A DNA stretch of 64,000 bases from an uncultured Sulfuricurvum sp. Its GTDB lineage: Bacteria; Campylobacterota; Campylobacteria; Campylobacterales; Sulfurimonadaceae. Positions 46,574 through 54,053 of the stretch are shown here, in pieces. The translations under genes were made by a program, and so were the position numbers. Where the stretch lies: positions 20,752-84,751 of the forward strand of contig NZ_CALDDG010000002.1 in the NCBI RefSeq assembly GCF_937936435.1, given 5' to 3'. The notes under the pieces were generated by a model. That model did no database searches. It was not told the origin of the DNA and saw only the letters and a list, made by a program, of their open reading frames with translations. Position 1 is the first letter of the stretch. Each line of letters begins with the position of its first letter.

Positions 46574-47569
46574 ATGCTAAAAATAGCTACCAAAGGTTTA
46601 GTCATTGCGGCTATTGCTGCGACATCAATGATCGCTGCGGATAAAATCAGCGGCGCAGGGGCAACGTTCCCGGCTCCATGTTACTATGACTGGGCGTATA
46701 ACTACCAAAAAGCGACTAAAACACGCGTTAACTACCAAGCAATCGGTTCAGGCGGCGGTATTAAACAAGTCTCCGAGCGTATCGTAGATTTCGGAGGAAC
46801 AGATGCTCCGATGACTCCAAAAGAGTTGGATAAAGCGAAACTTTGGCAGTTCCCTGCCGTTATCGGTTCAATCGTTGTTGCGTATAACATTCCGGGTGTC
46901 GCCGATGAGCAACTCAAACTTAAAAACAGTATTGTTGCCGACATCTTCGCGGGTAAAATCACTATGTGGAACGATCCGGCTATCGCAGCGGACAATGCGG
47001 GTGTAAAACTTCCTGCTGAAAAAATTATCGTAGCACACCGTTCAGACGGATCAGGTACGACGTTCGTATTTACTGACTATCTAAGCAACGCGTCTAGCAA
47101 CTGGAAAAGCAAATTCGGAACCGGTAAAGCGATCGGTTGGGCAACCGGTATCGGCGGAAAAGGGAATGAAGGGGTAACAAACCTTATCAAACAAACACCT
47201 TACTCTATCGGTTATATCGAAAACGCTTATAAAGAGAAAAACAATCTTACAGCTGCTACCCTCCAAACAGCTCAAGGCAAATGGGTAACGGCTACGACTG
47301 CACACTTCCAAGATGCGGTTAAACAAGCAAAATGGAGCAAAAAAGATCATTTCTATAGCTCACTTGTACTCCAAGACGGTGCATATCCGATCGTAGCGGC
47401 GACATTTATCCTTATGCCACGCGAAAAAGCGGATGTAAACCAAGAAGTTATCAAATTCTTTGACTATTCATTCCGTAACGGCGACAAAGCGGCGCAAAAA
47501 TTGGGTTATATCCCATTGCCTACCGAAACAACAAACCTTGTTCGCGAATATTGGGCGGAATCAAAATAA
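46574..47569 (+). CDS. pstS: Phosphate ABC transporter, periplasmic phosphate-binding protein
   Basis: 331 residues with a signal peptide (LKIATKGLVIAAIAATSMIAADKI). Phosphate-binding motifs are ISGAGATFPAP, AIGSGGGIKQV, DFGGTDAPMT and RSDGSGTTFVF. AAGGA lies 7 bases before the ATG at 46574, better than for the in-frame ATG at 46568. It is divergent from phoU and preceded by a candidate Pho box. Confidence 0.95.
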   Translation: MLKIATKGLVIAAIAATSMIAADKISGAGATFPAPCYYDWAYNYQKATKTRVNYQAIGSGGGIKQVSERIVDFGGTDAPMTPKELDKAKLWQFPAVIGSIVVAYNIPGVADEQLKLKNSIVADIFAGKITMWNDPAIAADNAGVKLPAEKIIVAHRSDGSGTTFVFTDYLSNASSNWKSKFGTGKAIGWATGIGGKGNEGVTNLIKQTPYSIGYIENAYKEKNNLTAATLQTAQGKWVTATTAHFQDAVKQAKWSKKDHFYSSLVLQDGAYPIVAATFILMPREKADVNQEVIKFFDYSFRNGDKAAQKLGYIPLPTETTNLVREYWAESK

Positions 47570-47576
47570 TGTTCAT

Positions 47577-47595
47577 GCGGGAGTCCATCTCCCGC
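47577..47595 (+). terminator. Hairpin after pstS
   Basis: GCGGGAG / CTCCCGC stem with a 5-base loop, 8 bases after the pstS stop, followed by pyrimidines (TCCTTCTCTC) but no pure T run. It may attenuate or stabilise the pstS message. Confidence 0.5.
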
Positions 47596-47703
47596 TCCTT
47601 CTCTCATCAATCCGATGAGCATCTCTAAGTATAAAGTAATGTATCCTTAGAGGTGCCCATGTGGCACATTCATTTCTCTTCTTCTTGAATTCCTTAAGTT
47701 TTT

Positions 47704-47735
47704 CAAACCCGTCCTTGCGTATGCGTTCGGGTTTG
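47704..47735 (+). terminator. Second hairpin in the pstS-porin gap
   Basis: CAAACCCG / CGGGTTTG stem with a 16-base loop, followed by TGTCTGTTTTA. Likely the final terminator of the pstS transcript, or of a small RNA formed by the 47.57-47.75 kb region. Confidence 0.5.
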
Positions 47736-47774
47736 TGTCTGTTTTATATCCCCATTTTTTATTCATTTTCCTTA

Positions 47775-47824
47775 TTGTAATCATTGCGTAATGTAACATT
47801 GAGGTAATCAAACTTTTCTACAAT
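47775..47824 (+). promoter_or_regulatory. Candidate Pho box and -10 of the porin gene
   Basis: TTGTAAT (47775) and GCGTAAT (47786) are spaced 11 bases apart. A further GGTAAT follows near 47803, and TACAAT (47819-47824) sits in the same TTCTACAATG context as the pstS promoter. The shared architecture suggests co-regulation by PhoB. Confidence 0.45.
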
Positions 47825-47853
47825 GACGGCACAAAATTACAGGAGTGACCATT

Positions 47854-49221
47854 ATGAAAAAAGTTGCGTTGTCTGCCCTTGCTGCGGCGATGATTAGCGG
47901 TGTTGTATCGGCTGATGCACTTACCCTTTATAGCGATCCTAAAACAGGACAAGTTTACACAACCCCGGGTGAGGGACGTGTTGAGATGGGTGATTTTATC
48001 GATGCGAAAACTGTTGACCTTCAAATGCGCGATATGGAATCAAAAGGTTCTGAATATCAAGAAAAAATGAAAAAATACGTAAACGTTAAATCAAAAGCGA
48101 AAACGCTTGAGTTCAGCGGTACACATTACTTTGGTTTGACAAGCAATAACTACGGTTCTGAGAACTATAACGGCGGTGACAAATCGACCGGTTTCGAACT
48201 TCGCCGTAACTACCTTCAAGTAAAAGCATATTTCAACGATAAAGACTATTTCCGTGTAACGATGGATACGACAAAAGAACTTGAGTCATCGACTACATAC
48301 GCAACTATGTATGCAAAATACGCATACCTCTATTTGGATGAAGTTCTCCCATATACAGGAGTTGAAATCGGTATCGCTCACCGTCCGTGGATCGACTATG
48401 AGGAGCACAACTCATGGTATTTCCGTTCTATCAACAAAGTTATTTTGGAAGACAAATTTTCTGTCGCAGCCGGTGCTTCAGGTGCATCAAAAAATGTCGG
48501 CCCCGATGTTCTTAACTCGGCTGACCTTGGGGTAAACTTCAAAACGAAAACCGATTATTTCTCTAGCGAACTCGGGATTTTCAACGGTGAGGGTTACCAC
48601 GCGGATAAAGCGGCTAACAACCAACAAAACAGCAGCGATCTTTCATTCGAATGGCGTTTGACAGGTCATATTTTGGGTAACGGTACAAAAGTGGGCAAAT
48701 ACAAACGTGACCAAGATACATACGCTAACATTTCATTCGCAGGTCTTAGCAGCAAAAACCATAAAGACAACAGTGTTGTTGTTGATGATGCGGCTGAATA
48801 CGATCGTAACGCATACTGGTTCCACTTCGTGTATAATCAACCGGAATTCTTGATTGCGGCACAATACGACGTGAGCAAAGACGAAGTTCAACGTACTAAT
48901 GCAGAGACAAAATTGAAAATGTGGTCGGTGAATGCCGAGGTCCGCCCTTTCCAAGACTGGACGGTTCTAGCTCGTTATGACAATTTAAAAACAGAATACT
49001 CTAATGATGCAACGAAAAATGCCAATGATGTCGGTGACGCTGATCAATTCATTTACGGTATCGCCTATGCGTATAACAAAAACGTTAACTTTATCTTGTC
49101 CGGTAAAACAGTAGATGCAAAAGATAAGAGTGCGTTTACTCGTGTTGACGCTACAACAACAACCCTCGGTGACGCTTTAGACAAACAAAGCTATATGTTG
49201 ACTACCGAAGTTAAATGGTAA
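47854..49221 (+). CDS. Outer-membrane porin, probably phosphate-regulated (OprP/O-like)
   Basis: About 455 residues. Starts MKKVALSALAAAMISGVVSA (signal peptide), then a short coiled region (LQMRDMESKGSEYQEKMKKY) and a long beta-barrel of alternating strands ending YMLTTEVKW with the terminal aromatic residue needed for outer-membrane insertion. I place the start at the ATG 47854 after CAGGAG; an upstream in-frame ATG at 47845 would add three residues. Position after pstS and the shared promoter architecture suggest a phosphate or polyphosphate porin. That substrate is inferred, and a general porin is possible. Confidence 0.78.
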   Translation: MKKVALSALAAAMISGVVSADALTLYSDPKTGQVYTTPGEGRVEMGDFIDAKTVDLQMRDMESKGSEYQEKMKKYVNVKSKAKTLEFSGTHYFGLTSNNYGSENYNGGDKSTGFELRRNYLQVKAYFNDKDYFRVTMDTTKELESSTTYATMYAKYAYLYLDEVLPYTGVEIGIAHRPWIDYEEHNSWYFRSINKVILEDKFSVAAGASGASKNVGPDVLNSADLGVNFKTKTDYFSSELGIFNGEGYHADKAANNQQNSSDLSFEWRLTGHILGNGTKVGKYKRDQDTYANISFAGLSSKNHKDNSVVVDDAAEYDRNAYWFHFVYNQPEFLIAAQYDVSKDEVQRTNAETKLKMWSVNAEVRPFQDWTVLARYDNLKTEYSNDATKNANDVGDADQFIYGIAYAYNKNVNFILSGKTVDAKDKSAFTRVDATTTTLGDALDKQSYMLTTEVKW

Positions 49222-49247
49222 TCGATTAAAAGCACTATCTCTTTATT

Positions 49248-49264
49248 CTCCCCTTTGCGGGGAG
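49248..49264 (+). terminator. Hairpin after porin gene
   Basis: CTCCCC / GGGGAG stem with a 5-base loop, 26 bases after the porin stop. It lacks a long T run, so strength is uncertain. Confidence 0.5.
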
Positions 49265-49325
49265 ATATTCTCCCTCATCGTTTTTTAGCTACAATACTTT
49301 TCATCCCAAGCCAAAGTAAATCCTT

Positions 49326-49718
49326 ATGATTACGGTTAATTTGATTCTTACCATCGTCGGATTGTTATTTCTCCTCATTGCACTGGTTGCCATTTATGTC
49401 TGGAGCAGTAAAAGCAAAACATCCTATTCGATTTCTACGGAGATCGAGACGTTTGACTCTTTAAGCGCCGTTATACGGAACAAATCTTCAAGCAACGCGG
49501 CATTAAGCCATGCGGTAGAGGCTATATTGCACCGTTTCGGTACTATTGGTTCGCCGACATTGGAGAGTTATAAAAACCTTATCGAGACGCTGTGCGTCCA
49601 TCCCCACACCGACTCAAAGCTTCTTTTACGGTTTGAAAAAGGGCTTCGTCAGGCCAATCCCGCGTACTCTCATGAGATAGAACAGGCGTTAGCCATCGGT
49701 TTGGCCGCACGAGGATAG
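49326..49718 (+). CDS. Small membrane-anchored protein of unknown function
   Basis: 130 residues. One N-terminal membrane segment (ILTIVGLLFLLIALVAIYVW) is followed by a cytoplasmic-looking helical domain of about 95 residues (AALSHAVEAILHRFG, SKLLLRFEKGLRQ). No family recognised. It stands alone behind the porin terminator and converges with tonB, whose stop lies 4 bases away. Confidence 0.6.
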   Translation: MITVNLILTIVGLLFLLIALVAIYVWSSKSKTSYSISTEIETFDSLSAVIRNKSSSNAALSHAVEAILHRFGTIGSPTLESYKNLIETLCVHPHTDSKLLLRFEKGLRQANPAYSHEIEQALAIGLAARG

Positions 49719-49722
49719 GCGG

Positions 49723-50421
49723 TTATCGAAGCGTATAGCTGATCGGAACGGTAATCCGAACGCTTTTGGAAGGTTTCGGGAATTCGGGTGATGCCGCGGT
49801 AATCAAGGTGCGTGCCGCTTCGTCGAGAAGGTCGAATCCTGAACTTTTCGTAATGGCGATTTGGCTCACTTCTCCGTTTTGCGAGAGGGTAAACGTGACG
49901 CTGACCTCTCCTTGCTGGTTCAGTCTGCGGGCATTTTTCGGATATTTCAGCCGTTCCGCGAGGATTGAACGGATTTCACCCAAATGGTTGTCCTCGTAGT
50001 TTTCTTCGACTTTTGGCGGAGGGGGCGGAGCCGTCTTCTTGGGTGTATCGGATTCGGCAGTTTTGGCTGTCGCTACAGAGGTAGGTGCGGCGGCAGGTTG
50101 AGAGACGACGGGAGTCGGTACTGGATTTGGCTGTATCGACGGTTTTACAGTGCTCGGCATTGCGGGAGCGGGTACAATTTTTTGTATCGGTTTGGGTTTG
50201 ATCGTCGGTTGGGGTTCTTTTTTAGCCGGTACTGGAGGTTGAACGGGTGTGACTTCGTGTTTTTGGGCTACGGGGCTTAATAGTACTTTCAGTATCAGCT
50301 CTTTTTCACTTTGAGGAAGAGGTGTGTGGACGATGTTTGCCAGAACGATCGCCGAAACGATCAAGGTAAAGTGAATCCCTACCGAGAGAAGAAGCGATCG
50401 GCGAATATACACGGTATGCAA
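49723..50421 (-). CDS. tonB: TonB-family energy transducer
   Basis: 232 residues. An N-terminal membrane anchor (LLLSVGIHFTLIVSAIVLANI) is followed by a long Pro/Lys-rich periplasmic spacer (PVPAKKEPQPTIKPKPIQK, APPPPPKVEE) and a C-terminal TonB domain (RLKYPKNARRLNQQGEVSVT, SSGFDLLDEAARTLI). It transmits proton-motive force to outer-membrane receptors. The start is uncertain: TTG at 50421 or GTG at 50412, neither with a clear ribosome binding site. It begins 4 bases after the SurA-like gene. No exbB/exbD is nearby. Confidence 0.88.
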   Translation of the reverse strand: MHTVYIRRSLLLSVGIHFTLIVSAIVLANIVHTPLPQSEKELILKVLLSPVAQKHEVTPVQPPVPAKKEPQPTIKPKPIQKIVPAPAMPSTVKPSIQPNPVPTPVVSQPAAAPTSVATAKTAESDTPKKTAPPPPPKVEENYEDNHLGEIRSILAERLKYPKNARRLNQQGEVSVTFTLSQNGEVSQIAITKSSGFDLLDEAARTLITAASPEFPKPSKSVRITVPISYTLR

Positions 50422-50425
50422 AAAA

Positions 50426-50950
50426 TTAAAGTTTAACTTCGACTTTTGCCGCTCCGCGAAGAGAATCGGTGGTTTTCGTCATTTGTGCTTTGAATTTTTC
50501 AACTTTCAAAAATTGGGTGATCTCTTTTTGCACTTGGTCGAATGTGAGTTTTTTGTCTCCCTGTTTCATTTTGTCTCCGTTAGCATCGTAAAACGCCTTC
50601 GCCTCTTTCTCGGTTACCGTGATTTTTGACATTTGCTGTTTCATCCACATATCGACTGCCAGGTCGTCTTTGATTGCCGCATATTGGGCTTTGAACGCAG
50701 CAGTATTTTGAAGGCCGCTTTTTTTCACTTGCTCTTTAATAAGATATTGGTTGATGAGCTGATCGACGACTTGGCGTTTCATCTTCGGATCGAGCTTGTC
50801 AAAGCTCATTCCCGGAATCGCTTTGGACATAAATGCGGCTGCTTCGTTGGTCGTGATCGCTTTTCCGTTTACGGTTGCCAATGTTGCCGGTGCGGCAAAT
50901 ACACACGATGAGGCTACAACCAGCGATGCTAAAGCGAGAGAAAATTTCAT
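50426..50950 (-). CDS. Periplasmic SurA N-domain-like chaperone lacking a PPIase domain
   Basis: 174 residues with a signal peptide (MKFSLALASLVVASSCVFA). The rest resembles the helical N-terminal chaperone domain of SurA/PEB4-type proteins (TVNGKAITTNEAAAFM, VVDQLINQYLIKEQVKKSGL) plus a C-terminal helix, but no rotamase (parvulin) domain is present. It could chaperone outer-membrane proteins. It precedes tonB by 4 bases, so the two are co-transcribed from a promoter region with two Fur-box-like palindromes. Confidence 0.7.
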   Translation of the reverse strand: MKFSLALASLVVASSCVFAAPATLATVNGKAITTNEAAAFMSKAIPGMSFDKLDPKMKRQVVDQLINQYLIKEQVKKSGLQNTAAFKAQYAAIKDDLAVDMWMKQQMSKITVTEKEAKAFYDANGDKMKQGDKKLTFDQVQKEITQFLKVEKFKAQMTKTTDSLRGAAKVEVKL

Positions 50951-51049
50951 GAAATCCCTTTTGTATAGTAATAATCAGACTATTATAATCAATCTTGATT
51001 ATTAAAGAGTTAATGAACGGGAATAATGTGAATAAGAAGGGATATAATA

Positions 51050-51064
51050 TGATAACGCTTATCA
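51050..51064. promoter_or_regulatory. Fur-box-like palindrome 1
   Basis: TGATAACGCTTATCA, a perfect 6-bp-arm palindrome matching 12 of 14 defined positions of the 7-1-7 Fur consensus TGATAATNATTATCA. It lies between the divergent SurA-like/tonB operon and the DUF2325 gene. Confidence 0.55.
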
Positions 51065-51097
51065 CTATTGACAAATAAATCCCCTTTTCCTATAATA

Positions 51098-51112
51098 TGA
51101 TATTTATTATCA
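51098..51112. promoter_or_regulatory. Fur-box-like palindrome 2
   Basis: TGATATTTATTATCA matches 13 of 14 defined positions of the 7-1-7 Fur consensus and overlaps a TATAAT-containing promoter just upstream of the DUF2325 gene. Confidence 0.55.
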
Positions 51113-51130
51113 AAAATAAGGAGTATTTCC

Positions 51131-51463
51131 ATGTCTGTACTAGTCATCGGCGGAGACAAAATAACCCGCCTTCAATCATTTTTGGTATCGCTCGGAGCAA
51201 CTAAAACGCACCATTGGGATAGTCGACTTATGTCAGCTACGCATAAACAGCTTCCTCATAATACTGACATGATCATAATGTTGACCGATTTTTTAAATCA
51301 TAACGCAATGTACCATTTTAAACGTAAGGCTAAAAAAAACGATATCCCTTTTTTATGTGTCAAAGGGATGAGCGGGTGCAGTGAATGTCAGATTAGCCAA
51401 ATGGTTGAAGGGATTCGTCAGAATAAATGTGCGAACCCCTCATGTCAGGGTGGATGCAAATAA
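51131..51463 (+). CDS. DUF2325 family Cys-rich protein
   Basis: 110 residues. A Rossmann-like N-terminal half (VLVIGGDKITRLQSFLVSLGA, then DMIIMLTDFLNH) and a short tail with five cysteines (CSECQ, KCANPSCQGGC) resemble DUF2325 proteins, of unknown function and possibly metal- or redox-related. AAGGAG precedes the ATG. The promoter carries a Fur-box-like palindrome, so iron regulation is likely. Confidence 0.7.
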   Translation: MSVLVIGGDKITRLQSFLVSLGATKTHHWDSRLMSATHKQLPHNTDMIIMLTDFLNHNAMYHFKRKAKKNDIPFLCVKGMSGCSECQISQMVEGIRQNKCANPSCQGGCK

Positions 51464-51547
51464 ATCGGCAAACAATCATAAAAATGCTACCATGTCGGAA
51501 AAGGGAATACGACCGTTTTCCCTATCCGATCCCACCAGTGAGCAGAG

Positions 51548-52030
51548 ATGATGGAGCAACTTCAAAAACCGGACTTACACAAAACATTTGATGATTTGGA
51601 GGCGAGAGCCGAATCTTTTTTCCAATGGGCATTAAAAGTATTAAGACTGCTGTTTATTCTGATTATGATGGTCTATTTGTTTGATTGTTTGGTCAGTTTA
51701 TCGGGAAAAATAGTCGTCCTGACGTTAGAACACGGCATGTTGGATTTCCCGAAAATGAAAACCCTTTTGACCGATTCGTTATTTACTCTGATTGTATTGG
51801 CTATCGTTAAGAGCTTGTTTATCCGCAGCAATTACGTCTATGCGGTCACCTTCTTGGAAATCGGGTTTGTTGTACTCATGCGTAAACTGATTTTGCTGGA
51901 AGTCGATCCGAGCGATACGTGGCTGATGCTCGTATTGGGGATGGTATCGGCTCTTTTCTTCGGGTTGATCATCTATGCCCACTACGGGAAAAATACGCTC
52001 TTTTCAGAGAAGGAAGCCCAAAAGAATTGA
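51548..52030 (+). CDS. PsiE-like small integral membrane protein
   Basis: 160 residues with four predicted membrane segments (LRLLFILIMMVYLFDCLVSL, LLTDSLFTLIVLAIVKSLFI, VTFLEIGFVVLMRKLILL, LMLVLGMVSALFFGLIIYA). Layout and the segment FLEIGFVVLMRKLI resemble the PsiE (phosphate-starvation-inducible) family, whose biochemical role is unknown. Two ATGs in tandem (51548, 51551) are possible starts. No Pho box was seen upstream. Confidence 0.6.
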   Translation: MMEQLQKPDLHKTFDDLEARAESFFQWALKVLRLLFILIMMVYLFDCLVSLSGKIVVLTLEHGMLDFPKMKTLLTDSLFTLIVLAIVKSLFIRSNYVYAVTFLEIGFVVLMRKLILLEVDPSDTWLMLVLGMVSALFFGLIIYAHYGKNTLFSEKEAQKN

Positions 52031-52036
52031 AAATTT

Positions 52037-52582
52037 TTATCGATCGAGAAGTAGATGCCGCAATCGACGATAGATACGCCCTATGCGCCGTTTCAGATGC
52101 TCTGAGCGATTAAAAAAGCGGCTTCGGATACGAATTAGTGCCGAGTGGATCTCCTGATATAAAATACTGCCGTGGAGTTTATCTAACTGAAGGATGACCC
52201 AGCCGTAGCAAAATGCAAACCACGGGTACGAAAGAAGTTTTTCTTTGCCGTTTTGTAAAATTCCCAGCGCAACAACGATCAACGGGATCTTTAACATATA
52301 AAGGAGCCCGGCACTTACGATATGAAGCTGTGCAACCAGAAGTGCGGATAATGTACCGATGATCTCGCCCAAGGCAAACGGCACGATAAATAAGATCAAA
52401 ACACTCAGCGGGCGTGCCCGATCCCGGATATACTCTAGAAAATACCGATACGGATGAAAAACACTCAGATAACGTATGAGTGGGGCAACCGCAGTTTTCC
52501 ATATCAGTTCTTCAAAAATTAGATACAGAAAAATCAGGAGAACAAAAAAACTGTTTCGAAGACGATGGAAGAGACGGCGCAT
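52037..52582 (-). CDS. Integral membrane protein of unknown function
   Basis: 181 residues: basic N-terminus, then hydrophobic segments (FFVLLIFLYLIFEELIW, LSVLILFIVPFALGEIIG, YMLKIPLIVVALGIL) and a strongly basic C-terminal tail (RSRFFNRSEHLKRRIGRI). No family recognised. It converges with the PsiE-like gene with 6 bases between stops and lies downstream of tRNA-Ala on the same strand. Confidence 0.6.
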   Translation of the reverse strand: MRRLFHRLRNSFFVLLIFLYLIFEELIWKTAVAPLIRYLSVFHPYRYFLEYIRDRARPLSVLILFIVPFALGEIIGTLSALLVAQLHIVSAGLLYMLKIPLIVVALGILQNGKEKLLSYPWFAFCYGWVILQLDKLHGSILYQEIHSALIRIRSRFFNRSEHLKRRIGRIYRRLRHLLLDR

Positions 52583-52684
52583 GATGCTCTTTGTTTCGGT
52601 ATAGAGATAGTTGTGAAACGGTACGGGACTGATATATTATATCCGGATTCGGTAATGTGAGTGAAAAAAAGAGTTAAATGCAGA

Positions 52685-52760
52685 TGGTGGACCCTAGCGG
52701 GATCGAACCGCTGACCTCGTCGCTGCCAGCGACGCGCTCTCCCAGCTGAGCTAAGGGCCC
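52685..52760 (-). tRNA. tRNA-Ala (anticodon GGC)
   Basis: 76-base cloverleaf on the minus strand: acceptor GGGCCCT pairs with AGGGTCC (one G-U), D-arm GCTC/GAGC, anticodon stem CGTCG/CGACG with loop CTGGCAG (anticodon GGC, reads GCC/GCU), T-arm AGCGG/CCGCT with TTCGATC loop, discriminator A and an encoded CCA. A TATAAT -10 lies about 23 bases upstream at 52783-52788. Confidence 0.95.
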
Positions 52761-52872
52761 ACATACAAAGTTGAGGAGCAGAATTATACGGCGTGCGCTC
52801 TTAAATGTCAATGAGGATATAAAAGAGCTATGGGGGTGTAAAGTTTTATATTCAAGCGGTCGATATAGAGAT

Positions 52873-53493
52873 ATGAAAACTTTAGCCCTAATAATGATCT
52901 TTAGTGTTGTCGGTGTAGTGTTGAGCGCAGAGGAATATACGATTCAGACGATCAGTACTCTCAAAGAGAGTTCGATCACTCCCGCGTTTGAGAAAAAGGT
53001 AGAAAAGAGTGCCCTTCCCTCAACAAAGAAAAAAGAGGGGCAATGCAATATTGTGACCGTCGGGAAATACGACACCCTCAAAAAAGCGCAAAAAGACCTC
53101 CGAAAAGCCAAGGCGATTGCAAAAGATGCTTTTGTCCGTCCGTCGGAACGTACGACTCCGAAGGTATGCATGACGTCGACTGCCGCAGCGGATAAAAAGG
53201 GTGATAAAGTGCTTATGTCGGACACAAACGCTACGATGATGGTAAGTAAAAACGACACTCATCCGACTGCTGTGACGGTCACGGATGCCAATAAAAAAAC
53301 CGTTCCCGTCACAGCGGTCCTCTCTACGGAAGCGAAAATGCAGCCATGTAAAAGCGAGTTAAAAACAGAGTCCACCCCAAGCGTCTTCATATACGATCGT
53401 AACCTTGCCCGAAAAAGCGATATTCACGAAGCCATAGAGTATTACGAAAACTCCCCTTACTACTCGTTTAAACCTCTTGCGATGCAGCAGTAA
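52873..53493 (+). CDS. Exported protein with SPOR-like segment
   Basis: About 206 residues. I start at the ATG 52873 because the sequence there is a clear signal peptide (MKTLALIMIFSVVGVVLSAE); the frame extends upstream to 52771 into the tRNA promoter, which is unlikely to be coding. The segment CNIVTVGKYDTLKKAQKDLR is SPOR-like, suggesting a peptidoglycan-related role. The rest is Thr/Lys-rich and low in conservation, ending YYENSPYYSFKPLAMQQ. A bidirectional terminator overlaps its stop. Confidence 0.6.
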   Translation: MKTLALIMIFSVVGVVLSAEEYTIQTISTLKESSITPAFEKKVEKSALPSTKKKEGQCNIVTVGKYDTLKKAQKDLRKAKAIAKDAFVRPSERTTPKVCMTSTAAADKKGDKVLMSDTNATMMVSKNDTHPTAVTVTDANKKTVPVTAVLSTEAKMQPCKSELKTESTPSVFIYDRNLARKSDIHEAIEYYENSPYYSFKPLAMQQ

Positions 53494-53509
53494 GAGCCTC
53501 AAGGCTCTT
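53492..53509. terminator. Bidirectional hairpin shared by two converging genes
   Basis: AAGAGCC / GGCTCTT with a TCAA loop. It contains the stop codons of both convergent genes (TAA of the SPOR-like gene, TGA of the small hypothetical gene) and is followed by TTATTAA. Confidence 0.65.
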
Positions 53510-53921
53510 TATTAACAGCGCTGTAGAGACAATCCAAATCGATACGATGCAGCTTCTTAGCTTCCACATGGAGCGCTTCAAGCAACTCGGCCGCATTCTC
53601 TCCGTTTGAGGGATAGCATACTTCTGCCGCAGGAATAGGCGCCGCAAAAAGTTCTTCGATCATCCGTTTGACGATACCGGTACCGTATCGGTCGGTATAA
53701 GGCATGACAAAGAAGTAGTAATGCTCAAAATGAACGATCGAATCGGAGGTACGAAGCAGACTCGGCAGATTGGTATCAATCAAAGATTGCGGAATCTTTG
53801 AAAAGTCGCAAAACAAAATCGTAAAGCTCTCCGACCGGTTTTCATCGAGTCGGTCGGCAATCCCGATATTGAGATTGACCAGCGCTGAAAAGTTATAAAA
53901 CGAAAACGACACTCCCGCCAT
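53499..53921 (-). CDS. Hypothetical protein, possibly a degenerate GGDEF-like domain
   Basis: 140 residues, cytoplasmic. The middle part (LRTSDSIVHFEHYYFFVMPY) has the shape of the strand-loop-strand around a GGDEF signature but no catalytic residues, and the protein is shorter than a full domain. It precedes a cyclic-di-GMP-related operon in divergent orientation, which is the only contextual hint. The family assignment is weak. Confidence 0.5.
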   Translation of the reverse strand: MAGVSFSFYNFSALVNLNIGIADRLDENRSESFTILFCDFSKIPQSLIDTNLPSLLRTSDSIVHFEHYYFFVMPYTDRYGTGIVKRMIEELFAAPIPAAEVCYPSNGENAAELLEALHVEAKKLHRIDLDCLYSAVNKEP

Positions 53922-54053
53922 TTTGACTCCTCAAAAATAATGTATGGTTTAGTATAGCGTTAATTTACTCAAACTAATAATGCTTTAAAATTACTCGGAG
54001 TACACTTGATAAAGATATTGACATTATCAAGCCGCATCGGGAGCACTTCAGCT

